A stretch of DNA of 13,399 bases, from contig DGOU01000104.1 in the NCBI GenBank assembly GCA_002390165.1, forward strand, positions 18,606 to 32,004, in the 5' to 3' direction. Position numbers and translations under genes: made by a program. The notes beneath the pieces are model-generated. The model was not told where the DNA came from. It worked only from the letters and a program-made list of their open reading frames with translations, and searched no databases. Every line of letters begins with the position of its first letter. Within the stretch, counting starts at the first letter, position 1. This DNA is from Lutibacter sp. UBA4458 (GTDB lineage Bacteria > Bacteroidota > Bacteroidia > Flavobacteriales > Flavobacteriaceae). Shown one piece after another: positions 1-8,185 of this stretch.

Positions 1-728
1 CAGGTAATTATTTTATCATTTTTGATTCGGATTGTATTATTCCTTCAAACTATTTAGTGGAAGTAGATAAAACATTAACTTCAAATTATACAGATGCTTT
101 TGGTGGTGCCGATGCTGCTCATAAATCTTTTACAATAATACAAAAAGCAATAAATTATAGTATGACTTCCTTTTTAACTACGGGAGGTTTACGTGGAAGT
201 AAAAAAACAATTCATAAATTTCAACCTCGAAGTTTTAACTTTGGAATTTCAAAAAATGCATTTGAAAAAACCAAAGGATTTTCAGAAATGAAAATAGGGG
301 AGGATATTGATTTAACTTTTAGGTTATGGCAACATAATTTTAAAACACAGTTTATAGAAAATGCTTTTGTGTATCATAAAAGAAGAGTTTCGTTTTCTAA
401 ATTTTTTAAGCAAGTTTTTGCTTTTGGAAAAGGAAGACCATTTTTAAATCAAGAATACCCTAAAACTGCTAAAATATCTTTTTGGTTTCCAACGCTTTTT
501 ATTTTAGGATTACTTTTTGCTTTGGCTATTTTTATTTCTGGAATTAGATTTTTAATTATTATTTATGCTTTTTATTTTTCACTTCTTTTTTTAGATTCTT
601 TATTTAAAAATAAAAGTATTAAAGTTGCTTTGTTTAGCGTTGTATCTACAGTTATACAATTTACTGGCTATGGATTAGGATTTTTAATTGGTTCTTTATC
701 AAAAAAAAATAGGACTTTAAAAGCATAA
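1..728 (+). CDS. Family 2 glycosyltransferase with C-terminal membrane helices (5' end outside window)
   Basis: The reading frame is open from the first base (codons begin at position 3), so the gene starts upstream of the window. A GTG at 57 is in frame but lies after the catalytic motif and is not the real start. The visible 241 residues contain FDSD at residues 7-10, the DXD-type motif that binds the metal and nucleotide-sugar in GT2 enzymes. Next comes a GG-rich acceptor-side stretch, then GED at 99-101, which fits the conserved acidic catalytic-base region, and FGKGR further on. The C-terminal third holds about three to four hydrophobic helices with a basic tail, so the enzyme is probably anchored in the inner membrane and transfers a sugar to a lipid-linked or polysaccharide acceptor. 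Donor and acceptor cannot be told from the sequence. The gene converges on clpC; its TAA lies in the loop of a hairpin. Confidence 0.85.
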   Translation, partial: GNYFIIFDSDCIIPSNYLVEVDKTLTSNYTDAFGGADAAHKSFTIIQKAINYSMTSFLTTGGLRGSKKTIHKFQPRSFNFGISKNAFEKTKGFSEMKIGEDIDLTFRLWQHNFKTQFIENAFVYHKRRVSFSKFFKQVFAFGKGRPFLNQEYPKTAKISFWFPTLFILGLLFALAIFISGIRFLIIIYAFYFSLLFLDSLFKNKSIKVALFSVVSTVIQFTGYGLGFLIGSLSKKNRTLKA

Positions 729-745
729 CTTTTAAAATCCTATTT
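707..745. terminator. Bidirectional rho-independent terminator between glycosyltransferase gene and clpC
   Basis: A long hairpin is visible. The outer arms AAATAGGA (707-714) and TCCTATTT (738-745) pair, one C/A mismatch follows (715/737), and the inner arms TTTAAAAG (716-723) and CTTTTAAA (729-736) pair around the 5-nt loop CATAA. The plus-strand stop codon TAA (726-728) is inside the loop. On the minus strand the stem is followed at once by a long T run (complement of the A run at 701-709), a classic terminator for clpC. On the plus strand the T run (about 751-756) is less direct. Confidence 0.7.
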
Positions 746-764
746 AATACGTTTTTTATGGTGA

Positions 765-3302
765 TTAAACTTTATCTTTACCTTTGTCTTTGGTTATTTT
801 TATAGTTAGTTCATTAGTTTTTTTATCTAAATCCATAAAAATAGAATCCCCTTCATTTAAATTGGAATTAACAATTTCTTCGGCTAAAGCATCTTCAATA
901 TATTTTTGAATAGCTCTTTTTAAAGGCCTTGCACCATATTGTCTATCAAACCCTTTGTCTGCTATATAATCTTTGGCAACTTCTGAAAGTGTTAGAGAGT
1001 ATCCTAAATTATCAATTCTTTTTAATAATTTACTTAATTCAATATCAATAATTAAATGAATATCTTCTTTTTCTAAAGCATTAAATACTATAACATCATC
1101 AATTCTATTTAAAAATTCAGGAGCAAATGATTTTTTTAAAGCGTTTTCTATAACACTTTTTGCTGCCGAATCTGCTTGTGCTTTTTTAGAAGATGTTCCA
1201 AAACCAACACCAGTGCCAAAATCTTTTAATTGACGAGAACCAATATTTGATGTCATAATAATAATGGTATTTCTAAAGTCAATTTTTCTTCCTAAACTAT
1301 CCGTTATAAATCCGTCATCCAAAATTTGTAGAAGCATATTAAACACATCTGGATGTGCTTTTTCAATTTCATCTAATAATACAACGGCATAAGGTTTACG
1401 TCTAATTTTTTCAGTTAATTGTCCACCTTCTTCATAACCAATGTATCCCGGAGGAGCGCCAACTAAACGAGAAATAGCAAATTTTTCCATGTATTCGCTC
1501 ATGTCAATTCTTACTAAAGCATCTTCACTATCAAATAATTCTGTAGCTAATACTTTGGCAAGTTGTGTTTTTCCAACACCAGTTTGACCTAGAAAGATGA
1601 ACGATCCAATTGGTTTGTTTGGATCTTTTAATCCAATTCTATTACGCTGAATTGCTTTAACCACCTTAGATACCGCTTCATCTTGTCCAATTACTTTTCC
1701 TTTTATTAATTTAGGTAAATCGTTTAAACGTTGGCTTTCTGCTTCTGCAACTCTATTAACAGGAATACCAGTCATCATAGAAACCACTTCAGCAACGTTA
1801 TCTTCTGTAACTGTTTCTCTATGAAGTTTAGAGGCTTCTTCCCATTTTAATTGTTCCGAATCTAATAAATTTTCTACTCGTTTTTCATCATCACGTAACC
1901 TCGCGGCTTCTTCATATTTTTGTCCAGTTACTGCTGCCGTTTTATCTTTTCTAATAGTTTCTAATTGAGTTTCTAATTGTAAAACTTCTTTTGGAACAAC
2001 AATATTTGTTATATGAATTCTTGAGCCTGCCTCATCCATAGCGTCAATTGCTTTGTCAGGTAAATACCTGTCAGTCATATATCTATTAGTCAATTTTACG
2101 CAAGCATCAATGGCATCATCCGTATAATCTACATTATGATGATCTTCATATTTATCTTTTATGTTTTGTAAAATTTGAATGGTTTCTTCAACAGAAGTTG
2201 GTTCAACTATAATTTTCTGAAATCTTCGTTCTAAAGCACCATCTTTTTCAATATTAGTTCTATATTCATCTAAAGTTGTTGCGCCAATACATTGTATCTC
2301 ACCACGTGCAAGAGCAGGTTTAAGCATGTTAGACGCGTCTAATGAGCCAGTTGCGCCACCCGCACCAACAATGGTATGAATTTCATCAATAAATAAAATA
2401 ATATCTTCATTTTTTTCTAACTCATTCATTAAAGCTTTCATACGCTCTTCAAACTGTCCGCGATATTTTGTGCCAGCAACTAAACTTGCTAAATCTAAGG
2501 ATACAATTCTTTTGTTAAACAAAATACGAGAAACTTTACGTTGAATTATTCTGAGTGCTAAACCTTCTGCAATAGCAGATTTACCAACGCCAGGTTCTCC
2601 AATTAACATTGGATTGTTCTTTTTTCTTCTACTCAATATTTGAGAAACACGTTCTATTTCTTTTTTTCGACCAACCACAGGATCTAAATTACCTTCTTCT
2701 GCTAATCTAGTTAAATCTCTACCAAAATTATCTAACACTGGTGTTTTAGATTTTTTTGGTGTAGTTTTTCCTCCTTTTTGTTGCTCAAACGGATTGGATT
2801 TAGGAGCTTCAAAATCTCCGTCTGAGGTGTTTTCTGCTCTAGGTATGTCTAATGCATCGTCTTCCATATATAATTGTTTAAATACAATTTTTACATCTGC
2901 ATAAGTAATTGCAAAATTTTGTAACACTTTTGTGGTAGGATCATTTTCATTTCTTAAAATGCAAAGTAATAAATGTGCCGTGTTCACCGATTCGCTATGA
3001 TATAATTTTGCCTCTAAAAAAGTAGTTTTAAGTGCTTTTTCAGCTTGCTTTGATAAGTGAATACTTTTAGATTCGTTAACGCTAAAAGTTTCATTTATTG
3101 GATTTAGTGTTTCAATTTTTTTACGTAAATGATCTAAATTAATATCTAAATATTTTAATATTGCTATTGCTTTTCCTTCTCCTTTTCTTAAAAGACCTAA
3201 AATTAAATGTTCTGTACCAATAAAATTATGTCCTAACCGAAGTGCTTCTTCTTTGCTATATGCAATTACATCTTTAACTTTTGGTGAAAAATTATTGTCC
3301 AT
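765..3302 (-). CDS. clpC: ATP-dependent Clp protease ATP-binding subunit ClpC (Hsp100 AAA+ unfoldase)
   Basis: The 845-residue product has the full ClpC architecture. An N-terminal Clp-repeat domain (about 1-145) precedes AAA+ module 1, with Walker A GEPGVGKS at 235-242, Walker B IILFIDE at 301-307 and an arginine-finger region LERRF near 357-361. A short middle coiled coil with a UVR-like segment spans about 440-482. AAA+ module 2 has Walker A GQTGVGKT at 572-579 and Walker B VVLLDE at 640-645. A VGF tripeptide at 699-701 sits where ClpP-interacting Hsp100 proteins carry their [LIV]GF loop, and the short middle domain argues against the disaggregase ClpB. It should therefore unfold substrates and feed them to ClpP in the cytoplasm. 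No clpP lies in the window. The ATG at 3302 begins directly at the conserved N domain; the leader is A-rich with no Shine-Dalgarno. Transcription is divergent from gyrA. Confidence 0.95.
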   Translation of the reverse strand: MDNNFSPKVKDVIAYSKEEALRLGHNFIGTEHLILGLLRKGEGKAIAILKYLDINLDHLRKKIETLNPINETFSVNESKSIHLSKQAEKALKTTFLEAKLYHSESVNTAHLLLCILRNENDPTTKVLQNFAITYADVKIVFKQLYMEDDALDIPRAENTSDGDFEAPKSNPFEQQKGGKTTPKKSKTPVLDNFGRDLTRLAEEGNLDPVVGRKKEIERVSQILSRRKKNNPMLIGEPGVGKSAIAEGLALRIIQRKVSRILFNKRIVSLDLASLVAGTKYRGQFEERMKALMNELEKNEDIILFIDEIHTIVGAGGATGSLDASNMLKPALARGEIQCIGATTLDEYRTNIEKDGALERRFQKIIVEPTSVEETIQILQNIKDKYEDHHNVDYTDDAIDACVKLTNRYMTDRYLPDKAIDAMDEAGSRIHITNIVVPKEVLQLETQLETIRKDKTAAVTGQKYEEAARLRDDEKRVENLLDSEQLKWEEASKLHRETVTEDNVAEVVSMMTGIPVNRVAEAESQRLNDLPKLIKGKVIGQDEAVSKVVKAIQRNRIGLKDPNKPIGSFIFLGQTGVGKTQLAKVLATELFDSEDALVRIDMSEYMEKFAISRLVGAPPGYIGYEEGGQLTEKIRRKPYAVVLLDEIEKAHPDVFNMLLQILDDGFITDSLGRKIDFRNTIIIMTSNIGSRQLKDFGTGVGFGTSSKKAQADSAAKSVIENALKKSFAPEFLNRIDDVIVFNALEKEDIHLIIDIELSKLLKRIDNLGYSLTLSEVAKDYIADKGFDRQYGARPLKRAIQKYIEDALAEEIVNSNLNEGDSIFMDLDKKTNELTIKITKDKGKDKV

Positions 3303-3406
3303 AGTGTTCTGTTTATATTGTAAAATTAGTTGATTTTTTTCTTATTTTATTACAAAAAATGCACCACTTTTTTTTAACAATTAAATGTCTGTCAAAAAAA
3401 CAGTTG

Positions 3407-3432
3407 TTAGTCTCTGATAACCAGAGGTGTAA
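3407..3432. repeat. Imperfect inverted repeat, possible operator or hairpin
   Basis: CTCTG (3412-3416) and CAGAG (3422-3426) pair exactly around ATAAC. The similarity extends outward to TTA (3407-3409) and TAA (3430-3432), with mismatches and a one-base offset between. It lies about 105 bp upstream of the clpC start and about 127 bp upstream of the gyrA start. It resembles a regulator site in form, but it is not the CIRCE sequence and no T run follows that would make it a terminator. Confidence 0.35.
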
Positions 3433-3492
3433 GGTGATTATTTTTAATTGAATATTGTTAATAAAAAATATAAATTCTCTTTACAATATAAG

Positions 3493-3525
3493 TTGTAAAA
3501 AAGCTAAAAATTGTATATTGCTTTG
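3493..3525 (+). promoter_or_regulatory. Candidate promoter for gyrA
   Basis: Known Flavobacteriia promoters have a -33 TTG and a -7 TAnnTTTG about 17-23 bp apart. Here TTG at 3493-3495 is followed after 22 bp by TTGCTTTG at 3518-3525 (one mismatch to the -7 consensus). An alternative -7 is TATATTGC at 3514-3521 with an 18-bp spacer. Either would start transcription roughly 25-35 bases before the gyrA ATG. In such A/T-rich DNA chance matches are common. Confidence 0.3.
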
Positions 3526-3558
3526 TTAAAAAATCAAGAATAAATTAAATAAAAAATA

Positions 3559-6072
3559 ATGTCAGACGGAGAAAAATTAATACCGATAAACATTGAAGAT
3601 GAAATGAAATCTGCTTACATTGATTATTCAATGTCAGTAATAGTTTCTAGAGCATTACCCGATGTACGAGATGGTTTAAAACCAGTGCACCGAAGGGTTT
3701 TGTTTGGAATGCATGAATTAGGAATTAAAGCTACAGGATCTTATAAAAAATCAGCCAGAATAGTTGGGGAGGTACTTGGTAAGTATCACCCACATGGAGA
3801 TACTTCTGTGTACGATGCAATGGTTAGAATGGCTCAAGATTGGAGCGTTCGTTATAAAATGGTTGATGGACAAGGTAACTTTGGGTCTGTAGATGGTGAT
3901 AGCCCAGCTGCAATGCGTTATACGGAAGTTAGAATGCAGAAAATATCAGAAGACATGTTATCTGATATTGAAAAAGATACGGTTGATCATACCTTAAATT
4001 TTGATGATACCTTAAAAGAACCTACGGTTTTACCAACTCGTATTCCTAATTTGTTGGTTAATGGTGCTTCAGGTATTGCTGTTGGTATGGCTACCAATAT
4101 GGCTCCACATAATTTAACAGAAGTTATAAATGGAACCTTAGCTTATATAGATAACCGAGAAATTGAAATTTCAGAGTTAATGCAGTTTATAAAAGCTCCA
4201 GATTTTCCTACTGGAGGAACAATTTACGGTTATGATGGTGTAAAAGATGCCTTTGAAACTGGTAGAGGTAGAATTGTTTTAAGAGCAAAATCATCTATTG
4301 AAGAAGTGCACGGACGTGAATGTATTATAGTAACTGAAATTCCTTATCAAGTTAATAAAGCAGAAATGATTAAAAAAACTGCGGAATTAGTAAATGATAA
4401 AAAAATTGATGGAATTGCTAACATTCGTGATGAATCCGATAGAAAAGGAATGCGAATTGTTTATGTTTTAAAACGAGATGCTATTCCAAACATTGTTTTA
4501 AATAAATTATATAAATACACCGCATTACAAACGTCATTTAGTGTAAATAATATTGCATTAGTGCATGGTCGTCCAGAACAATTAAATTTAAAACAACTTA
4601 TCCATTATTTTGTTGAACACAGACATGATGTAGTAGTTAGAAGAACCAAATTTGAGCTTAAAAAAGCAGAAGCGAGAGCACATATTCTTGAAGGGTTAAT
4701 TATTGCGAGTGATAATATTGATGAAGTAATTAAAATTATTAGAGGATCTTCAAATGCAGATCAGGCTAAAGCAAGTTTAATTGAACGATTTAAACTAACT
4801 GAAATTCAGTCCAAAGCAATTGTTGAAATGCGATTGAGACAATTAACAGGTTTAGAACAAGATAAATTACATGCTGAATTTGAAGAGTTAGTTAAAACCA
4901 TTGCAGATTTAAAAGATATTTTAGATAACGAACCAAGAAGATACGAGATTATAAAAGAAGAATTAACAGCGGTTAGAGATAAATATGGTGATGATAGAAA
5001 ATCTGAGATTGAATATGCAGGAGGAAGTTTTTCTATTGAAGATATGATTCCTAATACCAAAGTTGTGGTAACTATATCACATGCAGGTTATGTTAAACGT
5101 ACTAATTTAGATGAATATAAAGTTCAAAATAGAGGTGGTAAAGGACATAAAGGTGTGGCGACTAGAAATGAAGATTTCTTAGAAAAATTATTTATTGGTA
5201 CCAATCATCAATATATGTTATTCTTTACACAAAAGGGTAAAGTATTTTGGATGCGTGTTTATGAAATTCCTGAAGGAGGAAAAGGTTCAAAAGGTAGAGC
5301 AATTCAAAATTTAATAAATATTGAGCAAGATGATTCTGTAAAAGCATTTTTGGTTACAGAAGATTTAAAAGATGAATCTTATGTAAATAGCCATTATGTT
5401 ATTATGGCTACTAAAAATGGTCAAGTTAAAAAAACACCTTTAGAACAATATTCTCGTCCAAGAACAAATGGTATAAATGCCATAACTATTAAAGAAGGAG
5501 ATGAATTGTTAGAAGCAAAATTAACAACAGGAGATAGCCAAGTAATGTTAGCTTTAAAATCTGGAAAATCCATTCGATTTGAGGAAAGTAAAACCAGACC
5601 AATGGGTAGAAATGCTTCTGGTGTTAGAGGAATTAGATTAGCAAATGACAAAGATGAAGTTGTTGGTATGATTGCTGTTAATGACTTAGAAGATAACATT
5701 TTAGTAGTTTCTGAAAATGGTTATGGAAAACGATCAAGTTTAGAAGATTATAGAATTACTAATAGAGGTGGAAAAGGTGTAAAAACCATTAATATTACAG
5801 AAAAAACTGGTGATTTAGTTGCTGTTAAAAATGTTACAGATGAAGATGATTTAATGATTATTAATAAATCTGGTATTACTATTAGATTAGCCATTTGTAA
5901 TTTAAGGGTAATGGGTAGAGCAACTCAAGGAGTTAAACTAATAAATTTAAATAAAAAAGATTCTATAGCTGCTGTAGCAAAAGTTATGCACGAGGAGGAA
6001 GAAGAATCTATTGAAGAAAATAATGGCACGGAAATTGAAAAAGATAATGAAGAAAATACAAACCAAGAATAA
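3559..6072 (+). CDS. gyrA: DNA gyrase subunit A
   Basis: The 837-residue product is the breakage-reunion subunit of DNA gyrase, which with GyrB introduces negative supercoils using ATP. The N-terminal start is typical (conserved region about 17-46). The winged-helix segment HPHGD (77-81) leads to the catalytic tyrosine Y121 in AAMRYTE, which forms the covalent 5'-phosphotyrosyl link to DNA. The GyrA box QNRGGKG at 523-529 marks a DNA-wrapping C-terminal beta-pinwheel and identifies GyrA rather than ParC; a related NRGGKG at 735-740 recurs in a later blade. The product ends in a Glu/Asp-rich tail. In the quinolone-resistance region, residues 82 and 86 (E. coli 83 and 87) are Thr and Asp; to my knowledge Thr is normal in flavobacteria, so no resistance change is evident. 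The ATG follows an A-rich leader without Shine-Dalgarno. The TPR gene begins 10 bp downstream. Confidence 0.97.
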   Translation: MSDGEKLIPINIEDEMKSAYIDYSMSVIVSRALPDVRDGLKPVHRRVLFGMHELGIKATGSYKKSARIVGEVLGKYHPHGDTSVYDAMVRMAQDWSVRYKMVDGQGNFGSVDGDSPAAMRYTEVRMQKISEDMLSDIEKDTVDHTLNFDDTLKEPTVLPTRIPNLLVNGASGIAVGMATNMAPHNLTEVINGTLAYIDNREIEISELMQFIKAPDFPTGGTIYGYDGVKDAFETGRGRIVLRAKSSIEEVHGRECIIVTEIPYQVNKAEMIKKTAELVNDKKIDGIANIRDESDRKGMRIVYVLKRDAIPNIVLNKLYKYTALQTSFSVNNIALVHGRPEQLNLKQLIHYFVEHRHDVVVRRTKFELKKAEARAHILEGLIIASDNIDEVIKIIRGSSNADQAKASLIERFKLTEIQSKAIVEMRLRQLTGLEQDKLHAEFEELVKTIADLKDILDNEPRRYEIIKEELTAVRDKYGDDRKSEIEYAGGSFSIEDMIPNTKVVVTISHAGYVKRTNLDEYKVQNRGGKGHKGVATRNEDFLEKLFIGTNHQYMLFFTQKGKVFWMRVYEIPEGGKGSKGRAIQNLINIEQDDSVKAFLVTEDLKDESYVNSHYVIMATKNGQVKKTPLEQYSRPRTNGINAITIKEGDELLEAKLTTGDSQVMLALKSGKSIRFEESKTRPMGRNASGVRGIRLANDKDEVVGMIAVNDLEDNILVVSENGYGKRSSLEDYRITNRGGKGVKTINITEKTGDLVAVKNVTDEDDLMIINKSGITIRLAICNLRVMGRATQGVKLINLNKKDSIAAVAKVMHEEEEESIEENNGTEIEKDNEENTNQE

Positions 6073-6082
6073 ATTAAAAAAA

Positions 6083-7363
6083 ATGAGAAAACAACTATTA
6101 ATTCTGTCAGTTTTACTAGTGAGTATGACAGTGTTCGGACAAAAAAATGAACTTAAAACTGCTGAAAAAGCTATTAGAGCAAATAATTTTTCAGCTGCAA
6201 TGGATGCTATAAACCAAGCAGAAGGTATGATTGCGAATGCCGATCAAAAAACAAAAGCTAAATTTTATTATTTAAGAGGAAAAGCTTTATACCAAAACGG
6301 TGCAAATTCAGCTGATTTACAAAAAGTAGGAGCAGCTTTTAATGAGCTTATTGATTATGAAAAACAAACTAATAAAGCTAAATACACTAATGAAGTAGCT
6401 GGTATTATAAATGACTTAATTAATAAATTGGCAAGCACAGCATCTGCAGATTATAGTACCGCTTTAGGCACTAAAACTTCTGAAGACTATGATAAAGCAG
6501 CTAAAGAGTTTAATGCTGTTTATGCATTAAGCCCTAGAGATACTTCTTATTTAGATAATGCAGCTCTAGTTTACTTTTTTGCAAAAGATTACGATAATTC
6601 TATAAAATCTTACGAAAAATTATTAGAACTAAATTATACTGGTATTTCTACTGTTTACACAGCTACTAATAAAGCAAGTGGTAAAGTTGAAACTTACAAT
6701 GATAAAAAAGCAAGAGATTTACAAGTAAAATTAGGTCTTGCTGAAAACCCTAAAACTGTTCAAAAAGAATCACGAAGAGAAAGTATATTTAAATATTTAG
6801 CTCAAAACTATGCTGCTAAAAAAATGAATGATAAAGCATTAGAAATTTTAACTAATGGTAGAAAAGAATTTCCAAAAAGCTATTCGTTATTAATTGATGA
6901 AGCAAATGTTTATTATTCAAAAGGTAATGATGCTAAATTTAAAGAAAAATTAGAAGAAGCTATTGAGATCAACCCAACGGAACCTACTTTATATTATAAT
7001 GTTGGCGTTATGAATATGAACCAAGGAAAAACAGAGGAAGCAATTGCAAATTTCAAAAAAGCAATTGAATTAAAACCTGATTATGCAGATGCATATAATA
7101 ATGTTGGAGCCGCAATTATTGATGAAACTAAACCAATAATTGATGAAATGAATAAGAGCTTATCTGATTTTGATAAATATGATAAATTGCAAGCACAACA
7201 AATGGAAATTTATAAAAAAGCACTTCCTTATTATGAAAAAGCTTATGAATTAAATAAATCTAGTTTAAGTACTGTTCAAACTTTAAAGGGCTTATATGAA
7301 AATTTAGAAATGACTGAAAAAACTAAAGAAATGCAAGCGGTTTACGATAAGTTAAAACAATAA
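6083..7363 (+). CDS. Secreted tetratricopeptide repeat (TPR) protein
   Basis: I place the start at the ATG at 6083 (426 residues). The open frame runs back to 6011, but that part overlaps the end of gyrA and encodes only a Lys-rich stretch. From 6083 the product opens with a typical export signal, MRKQ followed by a hydrophobic core (residues 5-18), with likely signal peptidase I cleavage after G19 in VFGQ. There is no lipobox cysteine. The mature part consists of helical TPR-like pairs; the clearest repeats lie at about 300-347 (YYNVGVMNMNQGKTEEAI, then IELKPDYADAYNNVG). Weaker repeats lie earlier, around DTSYLDNAALVYFFAKDYD and the KYLAQNYAAKKMNDKALEIL segment. TPR proteins are protein-binding scaffolds; this one probably acts in the periplasm, partner unknown. 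Only 10 bp separate it from gyrA, so the two are probably co-transcribed and end at the palindromic terminator. Confidence 0.85.
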   Translation: MRKQLLILSVLLVSMTVFGQKNELKTAEKAIRANNFSAAMDAINQAEGMIANADQKTKAKFYYLRGKALYQNGANSADLQKVGAAFNELIDYEKQTNKAKYTNEVAGIINDLINKLASTASADYSTALGTKTSEDYDKAAKEFNAVYALSPRDTSYLDNAALVYFFAKDYDNSIKSYEKLLELNYTGISTVYTATNKASGKVETYNDKKARDLQVKLGLAENPKTVQKESRRESIFKYLAQNYAAKKMNDKALEILTNGRKEFPKSYSLLIDEANVYYSKGNDAKFKEKLEEAIEINPTEPTLYYNVGVMNMNQGKTEEAIANFKKAIELKPDYADAYNNVGAAIIDETKPIIDEMNKSLSDFDKYDKLQAQQMEIYKKALPYYEKAYELNKSSLSTVQTLKGLYENLEMTEKTKEMQAVYDKLKQ

Positions 7364-7379
7364 TAATAATATTTTAATC

Positions 7380-7413
7380 AAAAAAAAGGCTCCAAATTTG
7401 GAGCCTTTTTTTT
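7380..7413. terminator. Symmetric bidirectional terminator between TPR gene and NlpC/P60 gene
   Basis: The perfect palindrome GGCTCCAAATTTGGAGCC (7388-7405) is preceded by eight A (7380-7387) and followed by eight T (7406-7413). Each strand therefore reads as a G/C-rich hairpin followed by U8. It lies between two convergent units and should stop both. The T run overlaps the stop codon of the minus-strand gene (7412-7414). Confidence 0.93.
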
Positions 7414-8182
7414 ATATTATCTTTTTAATTACCCTAAGTTTATGGGTATGTTTCTGTTCATCCATATTAAAAATTCCACTATGGTCAATTCTATCTATTC
7501 TAACTTTGCCGTGCGCATGAATAATATAATTATCTTTCATAATAATACCAACGTGCGTAATAATACCTTCCTGATTGTCAAAAAAGGCTAAATCTCCTGG
7601 TTCACTTTCTTCAATAAAACTTAAAACTTCACCTTGGCTAGCTTGTTCTGCTGCATCACGCATTAATTTATATCCACAAAGTTTATAAACCATTTGTGTA
7701 AACCCAGAGCAATCTATGCCAAATGGCGTTTTTCCGCCCCATAAATAAGGTGTATTTAAATATTTATAGGCAGTTTCAACTAATAGTTTTTTAGGTTTTT
7801 GTTCAGAAATAATTTCACCTTCATATAAAAAATTGGAATTATTAATTTTTAATTGTTGATTTTTATAAAAAGGTAAGTTAGAACCTAGAACTATGGTTAA
7901 ATAATTATTGGTACTATTAGTTGCAAAATCAATTAATTCACCTGCTAAACTGGGTTTTGTTTCCTTTATTTTTTTATATATTTCTTCTGTAATTTCTTCG
8001 TATTGTTTATTATCAATCCAGCCTTCATAATTATCAAAAGCTAATCGAATTTTACTCCAATTTTTTCGTATTTCTAAAACTTTAAAATGTTCGCCAAATA
8101 ATAACTGAGTAACCATTTCACTACAGTCATTCGGTTCAATTCTAACAGGAACAATACTTAAATTACAGATTCCGTAATGCAT
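7412..8182 (-). CDS. NlpC/P60 (C40) cysteine peptidase with N-terminal SH3-like domains
   Basis: The 256-residue product has an N-terminal bacterial SH3-like region (about 1-65, with W56 in the EGWI turn) and probably a second SH3-like domain (about 75-130). A C-terminal NlpC/P60 domain (about 133-256) follows. The catalytic residues are readable: Cys158 in DCSGF, His210 in THVGI, and His222 as the third member in IHAHG. Proteins of this build, such as YkfC, cut the bond between D-glutamate and the diamino acid in cell-wall peptides. No signal peptide or membrane segment is visible, so I infer a cytoplasmic enzyme that trims recycled murein peptides rather than one that lyses the wall. It starts 3 bp after the thiolase stop codon and is probably translated from the same transcript, though the functional link is unclear. 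Its stop codon lies in the terminator's T tract. Confidence 0.9.
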   Translation of the reverse strand: MHYGICNLSIVPVRIEPNDCSEMVTQLLFGEHFKVLEIRKNWSKIRLAFDNYEGWIDNKQYEEITEEIYKKIKETKPSLAGELIDFATNSTNNYLTIVLGSNLPFYKNQQLKINNSNFLYEGEIISEQKPKKLLVETAYKYLNTPYLWGGKTPFGIDCSGFTQMVYKLCGYKLMRDAAEQASQGEVLSFIEESEPGDLAFFDNQEGIITHVGIIMKDNYIIHAHGKVRIDRIDHSGIFNMDEQKHTHKLRVIKKII

Positions 8183-8185
8183 AAA

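Larger units (their letters stand above)
3303..3558. other. Divergent clpC-gyrA intergenic regulatory region
   Basis: These 256 bp must hold the promoters of both clpC (minus) and gyrA (plus). Most of it is A/T-rich; about 3400-3436 is clearly less so and holds an inverted repeat. A weak -7-like TAATTTTA for clpC is readable on the minus strand (complement of 3321-3328), but the nearest TTTG-like element is about 24 bp away, so it is not called separately. No open reading frame, RNA gene or riboswitch was recognised. Confidence 0.6.

Noticed and set aside
3407..3432. CIRCE/HrcA operator upstream of clpC
   Set aside because: The arms do not match TTAGCACTC/GAGTGCTAA and the spacer is 5 rather than 9 bases. 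It is kept only as an unassigned inverted repeat.
4806..5060. 84-residue minus-strand open frame inside gyrA
   Set aside because: It lies fully antisense to a conserved part of GyrA, has no recognisable domain, and reads as a shadow of the gyrA codons.
5421..5699. 92-residue minus-strand open frame inside gyrA
   Set aside because: It is antisense to the GyrA C-terminal pinwheel region, with no domain or start context to support it.
6011..6082. N-terminal extension of the TPR protein
   Set aside because: It overlaps the gyrA tail and encodes a Lys-rich stretch that would bury the signal peptide. The ATG at 6083 gives a normal export signal.
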